Positions 1-10,810 of a stretch of DNA of 64,000 bases are shown in pieces; the first letter of the stretch is position 1; the number at the start of each line of letters is the position of its first letter. The translations under genes and the position numbers were made by a program. Source of the DNA: Dichetophora obliterata (Eukaryota > Arthropoda > Insecta > Diptera > Sciomyzidae); contig OY986436.1 of assembly GCA_963920525.1 (NCBI GenBank), forward strand, positions 95,917,842 to 95,981,841, given 5' to 3'. Below the pieces are notes generated by a model. The model saw only the letters and a list, made by a program, of their open reading frames with translations, searched no databases and was not told the origin of the DNA.

Positions 1-35
1 CCATAAATTTTAGTGATAATAATGACAATGTAAAT

Positions 36-1279
36 TTGTTCAGTATCCCTTTTTTCAGCTGTACTAATGTTAATTCTCAAGACCTGTGTTATAACCAGTT
101 TTATTCCAACAATTGTTTAATTATTCACCAAAACGTAAGTATGCGTAGAAATTTCGACAATTTACTACTTCACCCGGCGTCTCTACAGGCAATAATCCAC
201 CTGTCAAATTCTATCGCAAGCAATGGCAATATTTCAAGGGTGGGTTTTGTCATGTTACGAAATCAACATATATTTCTATCATTTATTATATAAATTTATT
301 ATTTTATAAATTTGTTCTGCACGCTGCTTGATTTTTATAGATATACACATTTAAAATTTTGGAGAAAAATAAAAAATGGCTGTCAAACAAGAAAAAATAC
401 AGCTCATTGCTTGGCAATACATGGAAAGCAATATTGCTCGCCATGAATTGCCAACCATGGCAATTGAGTGGTCTCGATTGGCAATAATTGCCAATTGACA
501 GATGAAAAGCAATGAATTATTGCCTGTCGAGACGCCCCGTCATTTAGAATCCTTTTTGAATATTAATGGTTACAATTTCATAGCTAACTGTAATAATAAT
601 TATGCGTCTGGTGGTGTTGCTGTTTTTGTTCATTGTGGTATAAATGTTGAGCATTTTTGTTTTAATTTTCGAAGTTGTGATGTACTAAAGGTAAAATGTT
701 TAATAAATAATATGAACTTTACATTCTTGTGCATTTACAGGTTTATTGATAGTTCCATTTCGCTTGATATTTTACTCAATGACATTGTCTCACTTGTAGC
801 TACTGAAATCCATACGATTTTGTGTATAATCGGCGATCTAAACTTAAATATTCTGGTTAAGCAACATTAATATTGATAGATATTTACTTCAACTTTCTCC
901 TTTTGGCCTGGAATCATGCATTAACAAACCTACTCGTATATCATCATTGTCTGAAACGTGCATATATCACATATTTGTTCGTCTTGAAAATTGTATTCAT
1001 TGTTTAACTGTCTTAACTATTGCTAATTGTCAAGTTACAAAAAATTGTTTGCCGTCTTCACCTTCTTCTTATACGAGTACATCTACTGATTTTAGATTAT
1101 TAAATAATTCCTTAGTGTTTGAAAGTTGGGTTGAAGTTTATTATGAATTTGATGCCTCTAAGACTTATACTGGTTTTATAAACAAACTTGTTAAACATAT
1201 TGAAAGTTGTACGAAAACTCTTAATAAAAAGACGCGTGAATCGGAAAAAATAAAACCCTGGATAACAAATGCTCTATAA
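36..1279 (+). pseudogene. Apurinic-type endonuclease domain of non-LTR A (broken)
   Basis: This is the target-nicking endonuclease of the element. The start of the domain is recognisable near 120-170 (a stretch reading HQNVSMRRNFDNLL). It resumes after the MITE at 537 with the glycine-rich strand, and the metal-binding GDLNLNIL motif lies near 830-855. The C-terminal part (SSLSETCIYHIF near 940) and the start of the endonuclease-RT linker run to 1279, across a stop at about 868. The segment carrying the usual TETW motif is missing at the MITE junction, so the insertion came with a deletion or the site was rearranged later. Confidence 0.7.
176..536. mobile_element. Small TIR element (MITE) inside endonuclease of non-LTR A
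   Basis: The ends are inverted repeats: left GGCGTCTCTACAGGCAATAA, and the right end read in reverse gives GGCGTCTCGACAGGCAATAA, one mismatch. Inside are several copies of a GGCAAT/ATTGCC motif clustered at 400-500, like subterminal transposase-binding repeats. There is no ORF of its own. Flanking bases are C-rich on both sides (CCC and CCG) but I cannot show a clean target duplication, so the superfamily is unassigned. Confidence 0.65.
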
Positions 1280-1463
1280 AATAAAAGCGAAAAATATGCT
1301 TTTTAAACGAAAAAATAAATTTCCAAATGATACAATAATCAATGCTTTTTATAAAACTTTCTGTAAAAAGGTGTCTTAGTAAAAGAAAGTAATTTCATGC
1401 AAGAATAACTTATTTTGTAATGAATTCCAGAAGGCTAAAGGGGATATTAAAAAAGAATGGAAT

Positions 1464-1706
1464 TTGGTAAATAATATACTTAATAAAAATAATGAAATCA
1501 TTCAATCTTTGGTTATCGATAATGTACCAGTCTCCGATCCAAAAATTATAGCGGATAGTTTTAACAAATTTTTTGTTAAAATAGGTTCCGAAGTAGTTGC
1601 TGGTGAGGCAACTGATAGTTGTGCACTTGTTTGTCTAGTGAACCTTCTTTATCTAAGAGTTTTTTTATGAGTCAATTTCTTCTTTTGAAGTGTTTAAAAT
1701 TATTAT
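1464..1706 (+). pseudogene. Endonuclease-RT linker of non-LTR A (fragment)
   Basis: The frame reads a typical linker region just upstream of the RT domain (segment SDPKIIADSFNKFFVKIGSE near 1530-1592). It continues in another frame with SKSFFMS near 1650. It is cut off at about 1706 where the 1.7-kb insertion begins. Confidence 0.65.
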
Positions 1707-1855
1707 GTCTTGAGCAGTGCAGAGCAGAGCACTCGTCGGCTTCAAAGCAGAACTTGTTCGCCGCTTGCTTTACCAGAACACGATTTTATTCGTTCTATAA
1801 AACAAAATTGATTGATAACAGCGAGAAAAGCATCGATCACACCTAACGCAAAAAT

Positions 1856-2077
1856 GAGCAAAATTTTTGATATCATCCAACAAAATATCAACAAATTTCG
1901 TATCTTTTGTTTTAGCGCAGCTGTAATCGTCCAAATTTAAAATGTCTGTTTTTCATGTAAAAATACAAATAATCAACAGCTTTTTCCATATTCTAACTTT
2001 GGACGATTACAACTCCGCTAAAACAAAAGATAAAAAATTTGTTGATATTTCGTTGGATAATCTCAAAATTTTTGCTC
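1856..2077. repeat. 80-bp inverted repeat with 62-base loop
   Basis: The left arm 1856-1935 and right arm 1998-2077 are near-perfect reverse complements. Both read GAGCAAAA at the outside and GTAATCGTCCAAA at the inside, with a shared TATCTTTTGTTTTAGCG core. The only differences are a handful of substitutions. This is a foldback or MITE-like hairpin with no coding capacity. Confidence 0.85.
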
Positions 2078-2639
2078 CGATACCGCACATGACACGATAG
2101 TGTTGATGTATGGATTGAAAAGCTGATATTTTTTCTAAAATACAAAATGATATTTTTTATTTTATGGTGAGTAGTTCAGATTCTAGATCAATAATTCTAA
2201 ACACGTGCTAAAAACTTTAAACACCCTGTAAATTGAAAATGTTACAATATAGGACGAAACTGGGTACAGATCTGAAATCAGGGTTAAACGTACGTATAGG
2301 AATAAGACTGGGTTTACCGGATACGAAATTTGTGGACTAGTATTATTTATCCAAACATATATGAATATAAGACGACTGCTATTATTTTGTTCGCAACTGT
2401 ATATAAAATATAAAAAACTAAACGTAAACTTGAAATGAAACAAATAATAGTCCCTATATTTTAATTTTGAAAAAAATTTACTAAGGCCCTGGCATAAAAT
2501 ACTGGCGTTATTTTTCAATTACCTTAAATATTTCTACAAAATTAGATTAGAAATGATGATGGTATTTCTTCAACCCTCCGAAATCACATTTTTCTAATAG
2601 ATCATATAGTTTTACTAAGATATACCACAAAATAATAAC

Positions 2640-2885
2640 AATGAAAAACATAAACCTCATCATCGCAATAGACCAACAACAACACCAATACTACCATAAA
2701 CAACAACGCCAACAACAAACGTAATCACATCATTACTAGTAATCATATTTACAAATTAATAATCATTATAATCATCAGCAGAAAAAACAACAATAACAAC
2801 AATCTAACATCATAAGAATGCAAGAACAATAATCAACAAAACTACCACCAATAGTAAAAGTAAAAACAACGAGAAAATATCCCCA
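2640..2885. repeat. AAC/CAA-rich low-complexity tract
   Basis: The plus strand is dominated by irregular CAACAACA and ATCAT runs, with almost no long T runs. It behaves as a degenerate simple repeat. No coding signal. Confidence 0.6.
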
Positions 2886-3380
2886 TAAGCAACACAATAA
2901 AATTTAATTAAGTTTTTTGTTGTTTCTTAAAAATAATTTTATTTTTAATTCTTTAATAACTTTTATTGAATTAAAATGTTGTAAAAATTAAAAAAAGCTT
3001 CGCTTCAAAAAATTAATTTTTATAGTAAATAAAAAAGTCTTATTATAATTTCAATAAATAGTAAGAAAATCAGTTTTTTTGGCGTTTTATGAAATTTTTA
3101 CTTCAGAAGGAAATTCAGAAACTATGAAACCTAAACAACACATCATAACTCCAAGCGTTCTGCTGTTGATCACATAACTTTCAAGTCATTTCGTTCTGCA
3201 GCGCTCTTCTCTGTCGACTCAAGCATAACATTGATTCGGTTTTCGTTTGTTTTTGTTCTGCTCACGCGACGAGTGCTCTCTGTAGTGTTACGTTTGTTTT
3301 AATTAATGAAAGCCGAACAAAACCAACGCTTTCTCCACAAATCAGTGTTCTGAATTGCATTTCAAGCGCACTCGTGCAGA

Positions 3381-3880
3381 GGTTTACTGTCCACAGAAGA
3401 TGCTCTGCTGAATTTTTGCTCTAATGTGTACTCCGGTTTAAATAACAAAAAGTTAACTTCGGCTCTTTTCGTCGACATTACCAAAGCTTTTGGCAAGCTA
3501 TGCAAATTGCATAATTTTGGCTTCAGAGGATTGATACATAGATGGTTTACTGCTTATTTATCTAAAAGGCAGCAAAAAGTTAAATTTAAAGGTCAGTTAA
3601 GTTCTTCGATGTCCTTCTAATTGGGTGTATCACAAGGCTCAGTTCTTGGTCCTATTTTAATAATTTTTATAAACTCACTTTTTATTCAGAAATTCAGAAG
3701 TAGTGCTAATGCATTTGCTGACGCTATGGCCTGTATGTTTACGAGTAACTCACCCTTAAACCTTACTGTAGATATAAATCACAATTTGGCCGTTTTAAGT
3801 CATTGGTTTAATGTTCTTTGCTTGGTCTTTAGCAATAAAACAAGAATCATGTTTTTAATGCTTCAGGTAGAGAATTTGAT
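3381..3880 (+). pseudogene. Reverse transcriptase palm of non-LTR A (broken)
   Basis: RT motifs appear in order: LFVDITKAF (first catalytic Asp region) near 3465-3490, a finger-palm segment with a stop at 3618, then VSQGSVLGPIL near 3630. The second catalytic box reads FADAMA instead of FADD-x, so an essential aspartate is lost. A deletion between KAF and the following KLCKL has removed several residues. The domain fades into T-rich sequence after about 3880. Confidence 0.8.
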
Positions 3881-3953
3881 TATTCAGTTTTTATGCTTTT
3901 TTTTTTGTAAAAACTATATGTTGTTTTTTTTAAACATGAATAACATTAATTGA

Positions 3954-4523
3954 TTGATGTAATGGTCACCCCAGGCACCTCAGAAGTGGCTCAAGCGGTT
4001 GATGCAGATGGCCATCGCTGAACACTAACTAATCTGGTAATTGTTCATTTAACAAAAACTGTTTATTTTTCTTTTTTATTTTTTTATTCGCCTAAAACTA
4101 ATTACAATCAAGCCATGGCAACAACTCTAAAAATTTTACCAAGCTCGCTTATACATAAGTATATACCAAGGGGTAACAGTATACCAATAACAAGAAACGG
4201 TATAGTTTTGGCAAAATAAAATACGTTTTAGCGAGGTTGTATGCATTAGAGCTAAGCAAAGCAAGTCAATTGATTTCAAACGCCAGACCAAAAGATTCCA
4301 CATATTGTCGGCATATTAAAAAAGTGTGCAAAAAAATGATTTTTTCAAGCTTATTTTACTAAATGCTAAAACTTAAATATAAAATTTAACAATGTTGTGT
4401 GTTTTAATCAATGTTTAAATAAAAGATTGGCGACACATTGAACGTGTATTTAATTAAAAATTAAAGGAAATATTAACCAGTTATTTAAACGAAAGAGGTA
4501 AATTTGATTATTGGTATTTAAAA
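3954..4523. other. AT-rich stretch without a recognised gene
   Basis: No ORF, TIR or repeat unit is recognised here. A short GC-richer block at 3960-4025 (GTCACCCCAGGCACCTCAG) stands out from the AT-rich surroundings and may be the tail of another element. The stretch ends with the target duplication ATTTAAAA (4516-4523) of the hAT element. Confidence 0.5.
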
Positions 4524-5341
4524 CAGGGCTCGCAAACAAACTCTAAAGAAAAGTATTTTTCTGTTCTGTTTGTTTCTTCTGAAGATCACAAGTATTTTGG
4601 TTTGTTTAGTTTTTTCTCTCCGACTCAAAAAGTAGCACAAACCGAAGCAAGTAGAGATGAGAGAGAAAAGTAAAATGAAATGTTTATTTTTTCGAATAGA
4701 AAAAACTTCCTCTCACTGTTATGCTTTTGAATTGCGTGCACAAAAACAATCAAAGTAAAGTATCTTTAGCGATCTCTTGTTGGTTGCTGGAAGCACCAAA
4801 ATCCGAAGAGAGATCTGCAATGTTTGTTCGTTTCGTTTATGATGCGACTTTTTTTTGTGTTGAAAAAGTTATTCCGTTGGAATTTTTCTTTGTTTTGTTT
4901 GCTTTTATTGAATTTGTTCAATATTTGAATTGAATAATTTTAATTTGAAACAATAGGAGTGCTTAAAATTAAACAAATTATTAAAATTATAAATAATGTA
5001 CACTTTTTGATAGTTATTTCTCTGAAATCGAAGCAAGCTGAAAAAATGCTGCTTAAAACATGACGAAATTCTTTTGTCGAACTTCCGTAGTAAAACGAAC
5101 ACAACATTTGTTACTTGTTGTGGTTGCGATCGTGACAACAAAATCTAAAAAACGAAATACTAGTTGTTTTTGTAGAACACAAAACAATAGTTTTCTTTCT
5201 CTCTTAATTTTCTGTTCGCTTTGGTACGTATTTCTGTTTGTAGCAAAGATCCAAACCTAAGCAGATAGTGAAACTGTTTGCTTTCGCAGATTTAGCAGAT
5301 GTAGAGTTAGTTTTTTGCGTACAGTTTATTTGCAACCCCTG
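4524..5341. mobile_element. Non-autonomous hAT element with 8-bp TSD
   Basis: The left end CAGGGCTCGCAAACAAACT and the right end, read in reverse, CAGGGGTTGCAAATAAACT are imperfect TIRs starting with CAG. An identical 8-bp direct repeat ATTTAAAA flanks the element at 4516-4523 and 5342-5349. TIR start and TSD length are those of the hAT superfamily. At 818 bp and without a transposase frame it must have been moved in trans. Confidence 0.9.
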
Positions 5342-5400
5342 ATTTAAAATATAATTGAATTGGAATTAACATCATAATTTTATATTTGTGAAGTCGTTGC

Positions 5401-5501
5401 TTAATACCTTTCGGCGTACGTGAAAAAAAGTGCAGGCCAGTGAATTGTTACACGGTTCTAAGCCACGTAAAAGTTTGGCGAAACGCCCCGAAAGGTAATA
5501 A
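5401..5501. repeat. Short inverted repeat (hairpin)
   Basis: TTAATACCTTTCGGCGT (5401-5417) faces ACGCCCCGAAAGGTAATAA (5483-5501), pairing apart from one substitution and two extra bases, with a loop of about 65 bases. It could be a very small TIR element. No target duplication is claimed. Confidence 0.5.
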
Positions 5502-5544
5502 AAGAACATATTAAATTTAAATAAATTAATTAGGAAATTTTCAT

Positions 5545-6450
5545 AGGGGCTATTTGTCCTGAATGGGCTGAATCTAATAGACTCAAGCTAAATTCCATTA
5601 AATCATATGTCTTGCCGATTTCTAAATCCAATTACTCTCTCTCTAGGATACCAGTTATTTATCTTAATGGGTTCGAACTGAACTTTGTTGATAAATTGAA
5701 GAATCTTGGTTACCACATTAACTCTTCACTTTCCTGCGTAAACTATATCAATTCTGTAGTAAGTAAAGTGTACTACGTCCTGCGGAACTTGAGGATATTG
5801 TATATAGTAGAATTGATTCCAGGTCTAAACTTAAGCTACAACATGCTTTCAACAACGCAGTAAGATATGTTTATGGCCTTCGGAAGTTTGACCGCATCAG
5901 CCACGTGGGCAATTAAATACTTGGTTACAATATTTTTAATTACCTGGATGCTAGAAACTGCATATTCTTATATAAATTGATACATACCAAAACACCCAAC
6001 TATCTATTTGAAAAGCTTCAATTTTGTAGATCTAATAGAAATATAAACCTCACTATTCCTGTCTATAACTATTTGAACTCCAACAGACTATTTTTCGTGA
6101 ACGCCATCAGATTGTGGAATTCGTTGCCTGTTAGAATTAAAAGTATCCCTAATAAGCACACCTTTAAGCATGAAATTTTTCTATACTTTTCTTAATACTG
6201 TCTCTTCGTCTTTCTATCAACATCTATATAATTAATTTTAAGTCCAGATTTGCTTGTTACTTGTATTTTGTTGTTATAATTAAGTGCTTTTTCACCTTAT
6301 TTCTTTTTAAATAACTTAATTATTAGCTTTAAATATTATTTACTTTTTCGGTTGACTATCCTATAACTTGTTGAAAATTTATTAATTCGTATTGCATTTA
6401 AAAGACTATGTCTTATATGTAAACATTAATTTCAATAAATAAACTTTATA
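5545..6450 (+). pseudogene. 3' fragment of non-LTR retrotransposon B (RT thumb and tail)
   Basis: From about 5545 the plus strand reads the post-palm region of a LINE RT (WAESNRLKLN, then VDKLKNLGY near 5690). After frame changes near 5840 comes the C-terminal tail (VYGLRKFDR near 5868, FFVNAIRLWNSLP near 6090-6130), ending at 6195. A 3' UTR with an AATAAATAAACTTTA tail follows near 6440. It cannot belong to element A because the region equivalent to 3760-3880 is repeated. The tail is clearly related to the minus-strand fragment at 29994-30479. Confidence 0.75.
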
Positions 6451-6893
6451 TTATACGAGTATTTAGTATACTTATAAAATTTAAATTTTTTAAAATTGTT
6501 CAACTTTTGTCACCATTTTTTAACTTTTGTTGTCATTCATCATGTTTGCTGCCATTTTTTTAAATTCAAATTGAGATCAGCTCCCAGTACTCTCACAATA
6601 TAAATTTAAGCATTTTTTCTCTATTATAGAGGTTTAAACGAATTTTAAGTAACATTTAATTTTTCAGTCGTGGTAGACCTTTTGGCGGAAATGCCCATAT
6701 GCAAAAGTATTTCACAGAATAAAGTATTTTTTATTATTATTTGGAGTAACTATTCAAATTAATTTATTGATTTTAAGTAGCAGCAGTTTCTGAAAGTTAC
6801 TCTTTGAAAGTGAGCCACGGCGTGAAGTATTAATTAAAGATGCATATGATAAAAGCATTACCACTGTTTAATAAAAAATTGATTAGTCAATTC
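6451..6893. other. AT-rich stretch, nothing recognised
   Basis: No ORF, repeat unit or TIR recognised. It contains two CAACTTTTGT repeats near 6500-6530. The stretch ends at AATATAA (6894-6900), which is repeated at 11136-11142. Confidence 0.4.
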
Positions 6894-6902
6894 AATATAA
6901 AC

Positions 6903-7240
6903 GTGACGGCCGTAGTCCAGTAGGTAAAGTGCGGGGCCCCTAAGCTAAGGAACCGCGGTAGCCCGGGTTCAATGTGCACCTCAGACAGAATTTATTCCAA
7001 TTGAATTAATTTTGCTGTTCGGTCGTCACCTCTCTGCAGACAATGGCAAACCTCAGAGACTAAAAACTGCCATGTAAAGCTTCTTTAGAACATAAGCCGT
7101 TCGGAGTCGGGATAAAACTCGTATGTTCAGTTCTCGATCATTTGTGTTCAAACATTTAATAACACGCACAACACAATTGAACAATAGAAGCTTCGTCAAA
7201 ATCCTTTCTAGGGCTGAAATGGTCAATTTATTTTATTCTT
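6903..7240 (+). repeat. tRNA-derived SINE-like arm, plus orientation
   Basis: The head resembles a tRNA gene: an A-box-like TAGTCCAGTAGG at 6913-6924, a CCCTAAGCT region where an anticodon loop would lie, and a degenerate B box GGTTCAATGT at 6966-6975. The body continues through CCATGTAAAGCTTC and CGTTCGGAGTCGG to a T/A-rich tail near 7220-7240. The same unit occurs in reverse orientation at 10811-11134, where the A box TAGCCTAGTGG matches the consensus well. The arms are clearly diverged, so this is an old repeat. Confidence 0.65.
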
Positions 7241-7362
7241 TTTATATTACTCAATTCACATTGATATTTTAAAACATCATATTATTGGGATTAAAATGAC
7301 CGTTTTCAATGATTTAAATGAAATCACGTGAATGCTGTCCATAATTTCAAATAAAAATTAAT

Positions 7363-7436
7363 GCATTCATTTTTTCAAATCATTGATTGAGACTTGAAAT
7401 TTCAAATAACAATAATTGATTTGAAAAAATGAATGC
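7363..7436. repeat. Perfect 20-bp hairpin
   Basis: GCATTCATTTTTTCAAATCA (7363-7382) is the exact reverse complement of the sequence at 7417-7436. The 34-base spacer also pairs partly. No gene overlaps it. Confidence 0.8.
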
Positions 7437-7890
7437 GATGTTATTGCATATATGACAAAAATGTACAGTGTATACAATTTTATATATGGACATTTCCACA
7501 GAAAATTCTTCCGAGATTAACAAATTCAAACTTATTAAAAACTTATTATTTCATGATATCTAAGAGAAACATTTTCATTTTATAACTTAAGGCAATTTTT
7601 ACATTAATTCATTTACCACGATGATAAAATTGTCTCCACTTTTTCACAAATGTATTTTTTTTTTTTCGTAAATCGTCTTTCGCGTGACAAACTGTCGTAA
7701 CCCACACTTTTCTTAAAATTGAGTTAATACCACTATAACAATTATGCAAGTCCTAACTTTTCTTCAAAGTTTTATGGTCATACTTGTCATAGTTAAGCAG
7801 AAAACGTAAATGTCTAAAGGTCGTAACCGACATAGTATTTATTTAAAAATTTTTTTACAAACAGCAGTAAGCCACAAATTTTAGAAATAT

Positions 7891-8196
7891 ATGCTTTTGG
7901 GAGGCAAAAAGCTTGTGATTTTGATAGATTGTAACCTCAGTTATGTTTACAGATTAAAAAGCACTGATCCATACAAACTTTTTTTCAAGACCAACCATAC
8001 TCAATGCGCTTACCGTTCCATTTCGTTGGAGAGAGGAGTTTCAACATTTATGCATGGACAAATTTTAAATCTTAATACAACTCCGATAAAACTAGCTGTT
8101 GATAAATACAACGACATGATATCTCTTACAGCTGGTAACACCATAGTTATAAGACAATCCAAACACATTAATTTTTATAAATCGTTGCAGCATTAA
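7891..8196 (+). CDS. Hypothetical 101-residue ORF
   Basis: This is an uninterrupted frame of 101 residues with mixed, protein-like composition (for example CAYRSISLERGVSTFMHGQ in the middle). I do not recognise a domain. It lies between the two inverted SINE-like arms, with no other gene nearby, so it may be a relic of the element filling that interval. A chance ORF in AT-rich DNA is also possible. Confidence 0.2.
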   Translation: MLLGGKKLVILIDCNLSYVYRLKSTDPYKLFFKTNHTQCAYRSISLERGVSTFMHGQILNLNTTPIKLAVDKYNDMISLTAGNTIVIRQSKHINFYKSLQH

Positions 8197-9239
8197 ACTA
8201 CCTTTTTTGTATATCAATTTATTTCAGATATTAAATTACTTTGAAATAAATTAACCAAGTTTTTTGTTATAAAATTTTACTATGAAATAGCATTTTATAC
8301 AATTTTACCGTTGCGGCAAATTTTTGGATATTCACGACTTGGTGCATTGTTGCAAATGCGTTTTTGCAAGGGTAGATGATAGTGAGCACACCTTTAATAT
8401 TATGATGTTGCAAATGCTTTTGCAAGAACTGTTATTGTTTACATTGTTTTGATCATACATTTTTAAAATTATTTAGATAATTGAATGGAATATTGTACGA
8501 GTAAATAAGAAGCCTCTTCTCTTCCACTGTTCTTTTTTTGTTGGTATTTTCCCTTTTAATTTTCCTTTTTAAAAATCCCTCCATTTCTTCAGTACATTTT
8601 TTATTATAAATAAAAGTTTTTGCCGCTAAAAATGTAAACATTAAAACAGCTGTTCAATAAGCACTGTTCAGAAAGTATCAATGGCTGTGTTTAATACAAA
8701 ATTAAGACATTCGTTTACAATAGCGTTATGCAATACGATAAGATTTGCATATGCAACAGCCTTTTGTTTAGTATATGCATAAATGTTGCAAATGCATATC
8801 AATGCTTTTTGATTTTGTAAAAGCTGCTCAATTTCCATTTGCAATGATGCAACAAGATCGTGAACTGCAATATTTTGTTTTTTCTTTTGTCGCTTTAATT
8901 TCTTTATACATAGAGCCATTTGTTTGCATTTATTATGAAATCTACTTTATTTTACATTACATTATAAACGTACTTTAAATTAATTGTTTGAAATGTGAAT
9001 TTTTGGCACTTGTTTTTGTTGCTTATATAAAAATTGCTATATATATTAAAAGCAATATTAAATAAAAAAATATTGTTGCTTTAATTAATTTTCCATATAA
9101 AAAATGTGGTTTACGACGCCTAAACTCTTAAAAAGCAAAAAGAAAATTTTCACAAACCGACGTTCACGTGTAATTAGTTACTACAGATTTCTAGGAAATG
9201 CTTGGCAAATTTTTTTTTACACAAATCAAGACACTACAA
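8197..9239. other. AT-rich interval with repeated TTGCAAATGC motifs
   Basis: TTGCAAATGC or near copies occur around 8352, 8408 and 8783, with further GCAAAT variants near 8750 and 8837. Some lie in opposite orientation beside TTTTTGCAAG. Such motif clusters are seen as subterminal repeats in hAT-like elements, but I find no matching TIR pair. Small frames on both strands do not look like known proteins. Confidence 0.35.
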
Positions 9240-9242
9240 TAA

Positions 9243-10271
9243 GGGGTCATCCATAAACTACGTTACTGATTTTCCGGTTTTTTTATCCCCCCCTCCCCTG
9301 CGTTACTTTTCGTAGTGCTTTTCAAAACCCCTCCCCCCATAAAGTAACGTGACATATGAAATTAATTCATTCGAATGATTATATATTTTGACTAGCTCTG
9401 ACAATTTTCACTAGTATTAGTGACTAGTATGACTAGATACATTAAAGGAACAATTGGAAAAAAATCAATAATTAATATCATCTGTAAAAGCTATTCCATC
9501 TGCGATCCAAGATTCGATGCTCTCAATCACTGGGATAGAAGAAGCTGGTAGCTTTGTTGAGGATTCTTCAAAATAGAATTTTTCATCGGATTCTATGTCG
9601 ACCCATTCAGGTGAATCCTCATTTCTAACGCAAAGAAATTCACCTGGTCTTTGACAGAGTACCCTTAAAGGCTGCACCCGAGCTGCACCAAGTTCTGTGT
9701 TTTTGTGTAAATGCTTTCTGAAAATTGATTTATTTAAATAGTATTTTTTATTCCGATTTATTGTAAACGATACAATACAAACTTATGGCAATTCATAGAA
9801 GTTTTAAAAACGAAATACAAGCCGCAGGTAGGACACGACCTTGAACCGATTTCTTCTTTCTGAGAAGGAGAGTATATGTCATACGGTCGGTATCTCCTTT
9901 GATCATGAACATTCAGGCCTTAACGTCAAAGCCTGTCGCAAAAGCAAAGACCCAAATTTTTCAGACGTGTGCTGAGATGGTAAAGGAATACCAAAAGGTT
10001 CCTGTGTCGAGGGAAAAGGTGGTGGAAGAAATCGTTAAAACCTAAAAGTTATCTAAAGTTAACCATCAATTTAGACGATCAAACATAAACATGTAAGGTT
10101 AAAAATTTTTGAAATGATTGTGTTATTAATTAGAGGTTTTTCGTCAATTTTTTTAATTTTTGGTAACGTTACAATATCTAAACACCTCCCCCCCCCTACC
10201 GTTACTTATCGTAGTGCATTTCAAAACCCCTCCCCACCCCTAAATTGGTAACGTAGTTTATGGACGACCCC
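9243..10271. mobile_element. DNA transposon relic with 24-bp TIRs and TAA duplication
   Basis: The left end GGGGTCATCCATAAACTACG and the reversed right end GGGGTCGTCCATAAACTACG differ at one base and continue with GTTAC on both. TAA flanks both sides (9240-9242, 10272-10274). Pyrimidine-rich CCCCTCCCC runs lie just inside both ends. A 3-bp TWA-type duplication fits PIF/Harbinger, but no transposase motif is visible. A 70-residue minus-strand frame (9465-9677) and a 46-residue plus frame near 9907 are unrecognised. The terminal sequence resembles that of the element at 41988-56365. Confidence 0.8.
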
Positions 10272-10274
10272 TAA

Positions 10275-10810
10275 CGTACCCAAAATATTTAATAAGTGTG
10301 ATTTTAAAGTGGTCACGTGCCAAAATAATTGGTGAAACAGTGACCAAAACAGAAAAAACGTTCCCCTGGTTGAGGCATAGAAAATGAGGCATAGAAAAAT
10401 AAAAAAATATTTGATTCATAGAAAGGATAATATATTAATTTTGTTTTTTAATTACTAAATTGCATAATTATTTAACTCCCTAATTACTTAATAACCTAAT
10501 TGAACTACAGTGGATATTTCAGTAACAGAGAAAAATTAGAGAAAAGAGCAGAGAAAAATTTTAAATTTGATAACTTAGAAAATAATCTTATGTTATTTTA
10601 AATCCTTTAAACCCTTAAAAAGTTGTATACAAAAAATCTTGCCCAATTAAGAAATGTTATCAAATTTTGTTATCCAAGTTAAAAAACACTTCCGTTCTTT
10701 GTAATGTAACGCCAGCACATATTTATGATTATTTCTTTAAATCCTAATACTTAATATAGTGCTACTTTATTCCTACGCAAATATAAAATAAAATAATAAA
10801 ATTAAATAAA
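10275..10810. other. AT-rich stretch, nothing recognised
   Basis: No ORF above about 40 codons and no TIR or tandem unit is visible. A short repeat TTGAGGCATAGAAAATGAGGCATAGAAAA is present at about 10372-10400. Confidence 0.4.

Larger units (their letters stand above)
1707..3380. other. Unassigned 1.7-kb insertion splitting non-LTR A
   Basis: RT-linker coding stops at about 1706 and RT coding resumes at about 3385, so this block was inserted (with loss of about 300 bases of element A). Both edges carry related GCAGAGCACTCGTCGGC-like and GACGAGTGCTCTCTG-like stretches in opposite orientation (about 1713-1755 and 3262-3290), suggesting degenerate terminal repeats. Inside are a long hairpin (1856-2077) and an AAC-rich tract (about 2640-2880). 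Reading frames here are short and low-complexity; I recognise no protein. Confidence 0.5.
1..3953 (+). mobile_element. Non-LTR retrotransposon A, broken, enters from the left edge
   Basis: Pieces of one LINE-type polyprotein follow each other in order on the plus strand: endonuclease (from about 100 to 1279), the linker between endonuclease and RT (1464-1706), and the reverse transcriptase palm (3381-3880). They lie in different frames with stops between them, so the copy is dead. Two foreign insertions split it: a MITE at 176-536 and an unassigned 1.7-kb block at 1707-3380. The RT fragment ends in a T-rich stretch near 3900. The jockey/CR1-like group is suggested by the endonuclease plus RT order, but I cannot fix the clade. 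Confidence 0.8.

Noticed and set aside
2183..2518. 111-residue minus-strand ORF as a gene
   Set aside because: AT-rich composition, aromatic-rich shadow-like protein, no domain, and located inside an inserted repeat block.
3381..6195. Joining the RT at 3381-3880 and the RT tail at 5545-6195 as one element split by the hAT
   Set aside because: The region around the end of the palm is represented in both pieces with different sequence, so they come from two different elements.
6903..6985. Functional tRNA gene
   Set aside because: A and B boxes are recognisable, but the B box is degenerate and acceptor and anticodon stems do not form a convincing cloverleaf. A repeated, diverged reverse copy exists at 11134, so a SINE-like repeat fits better.
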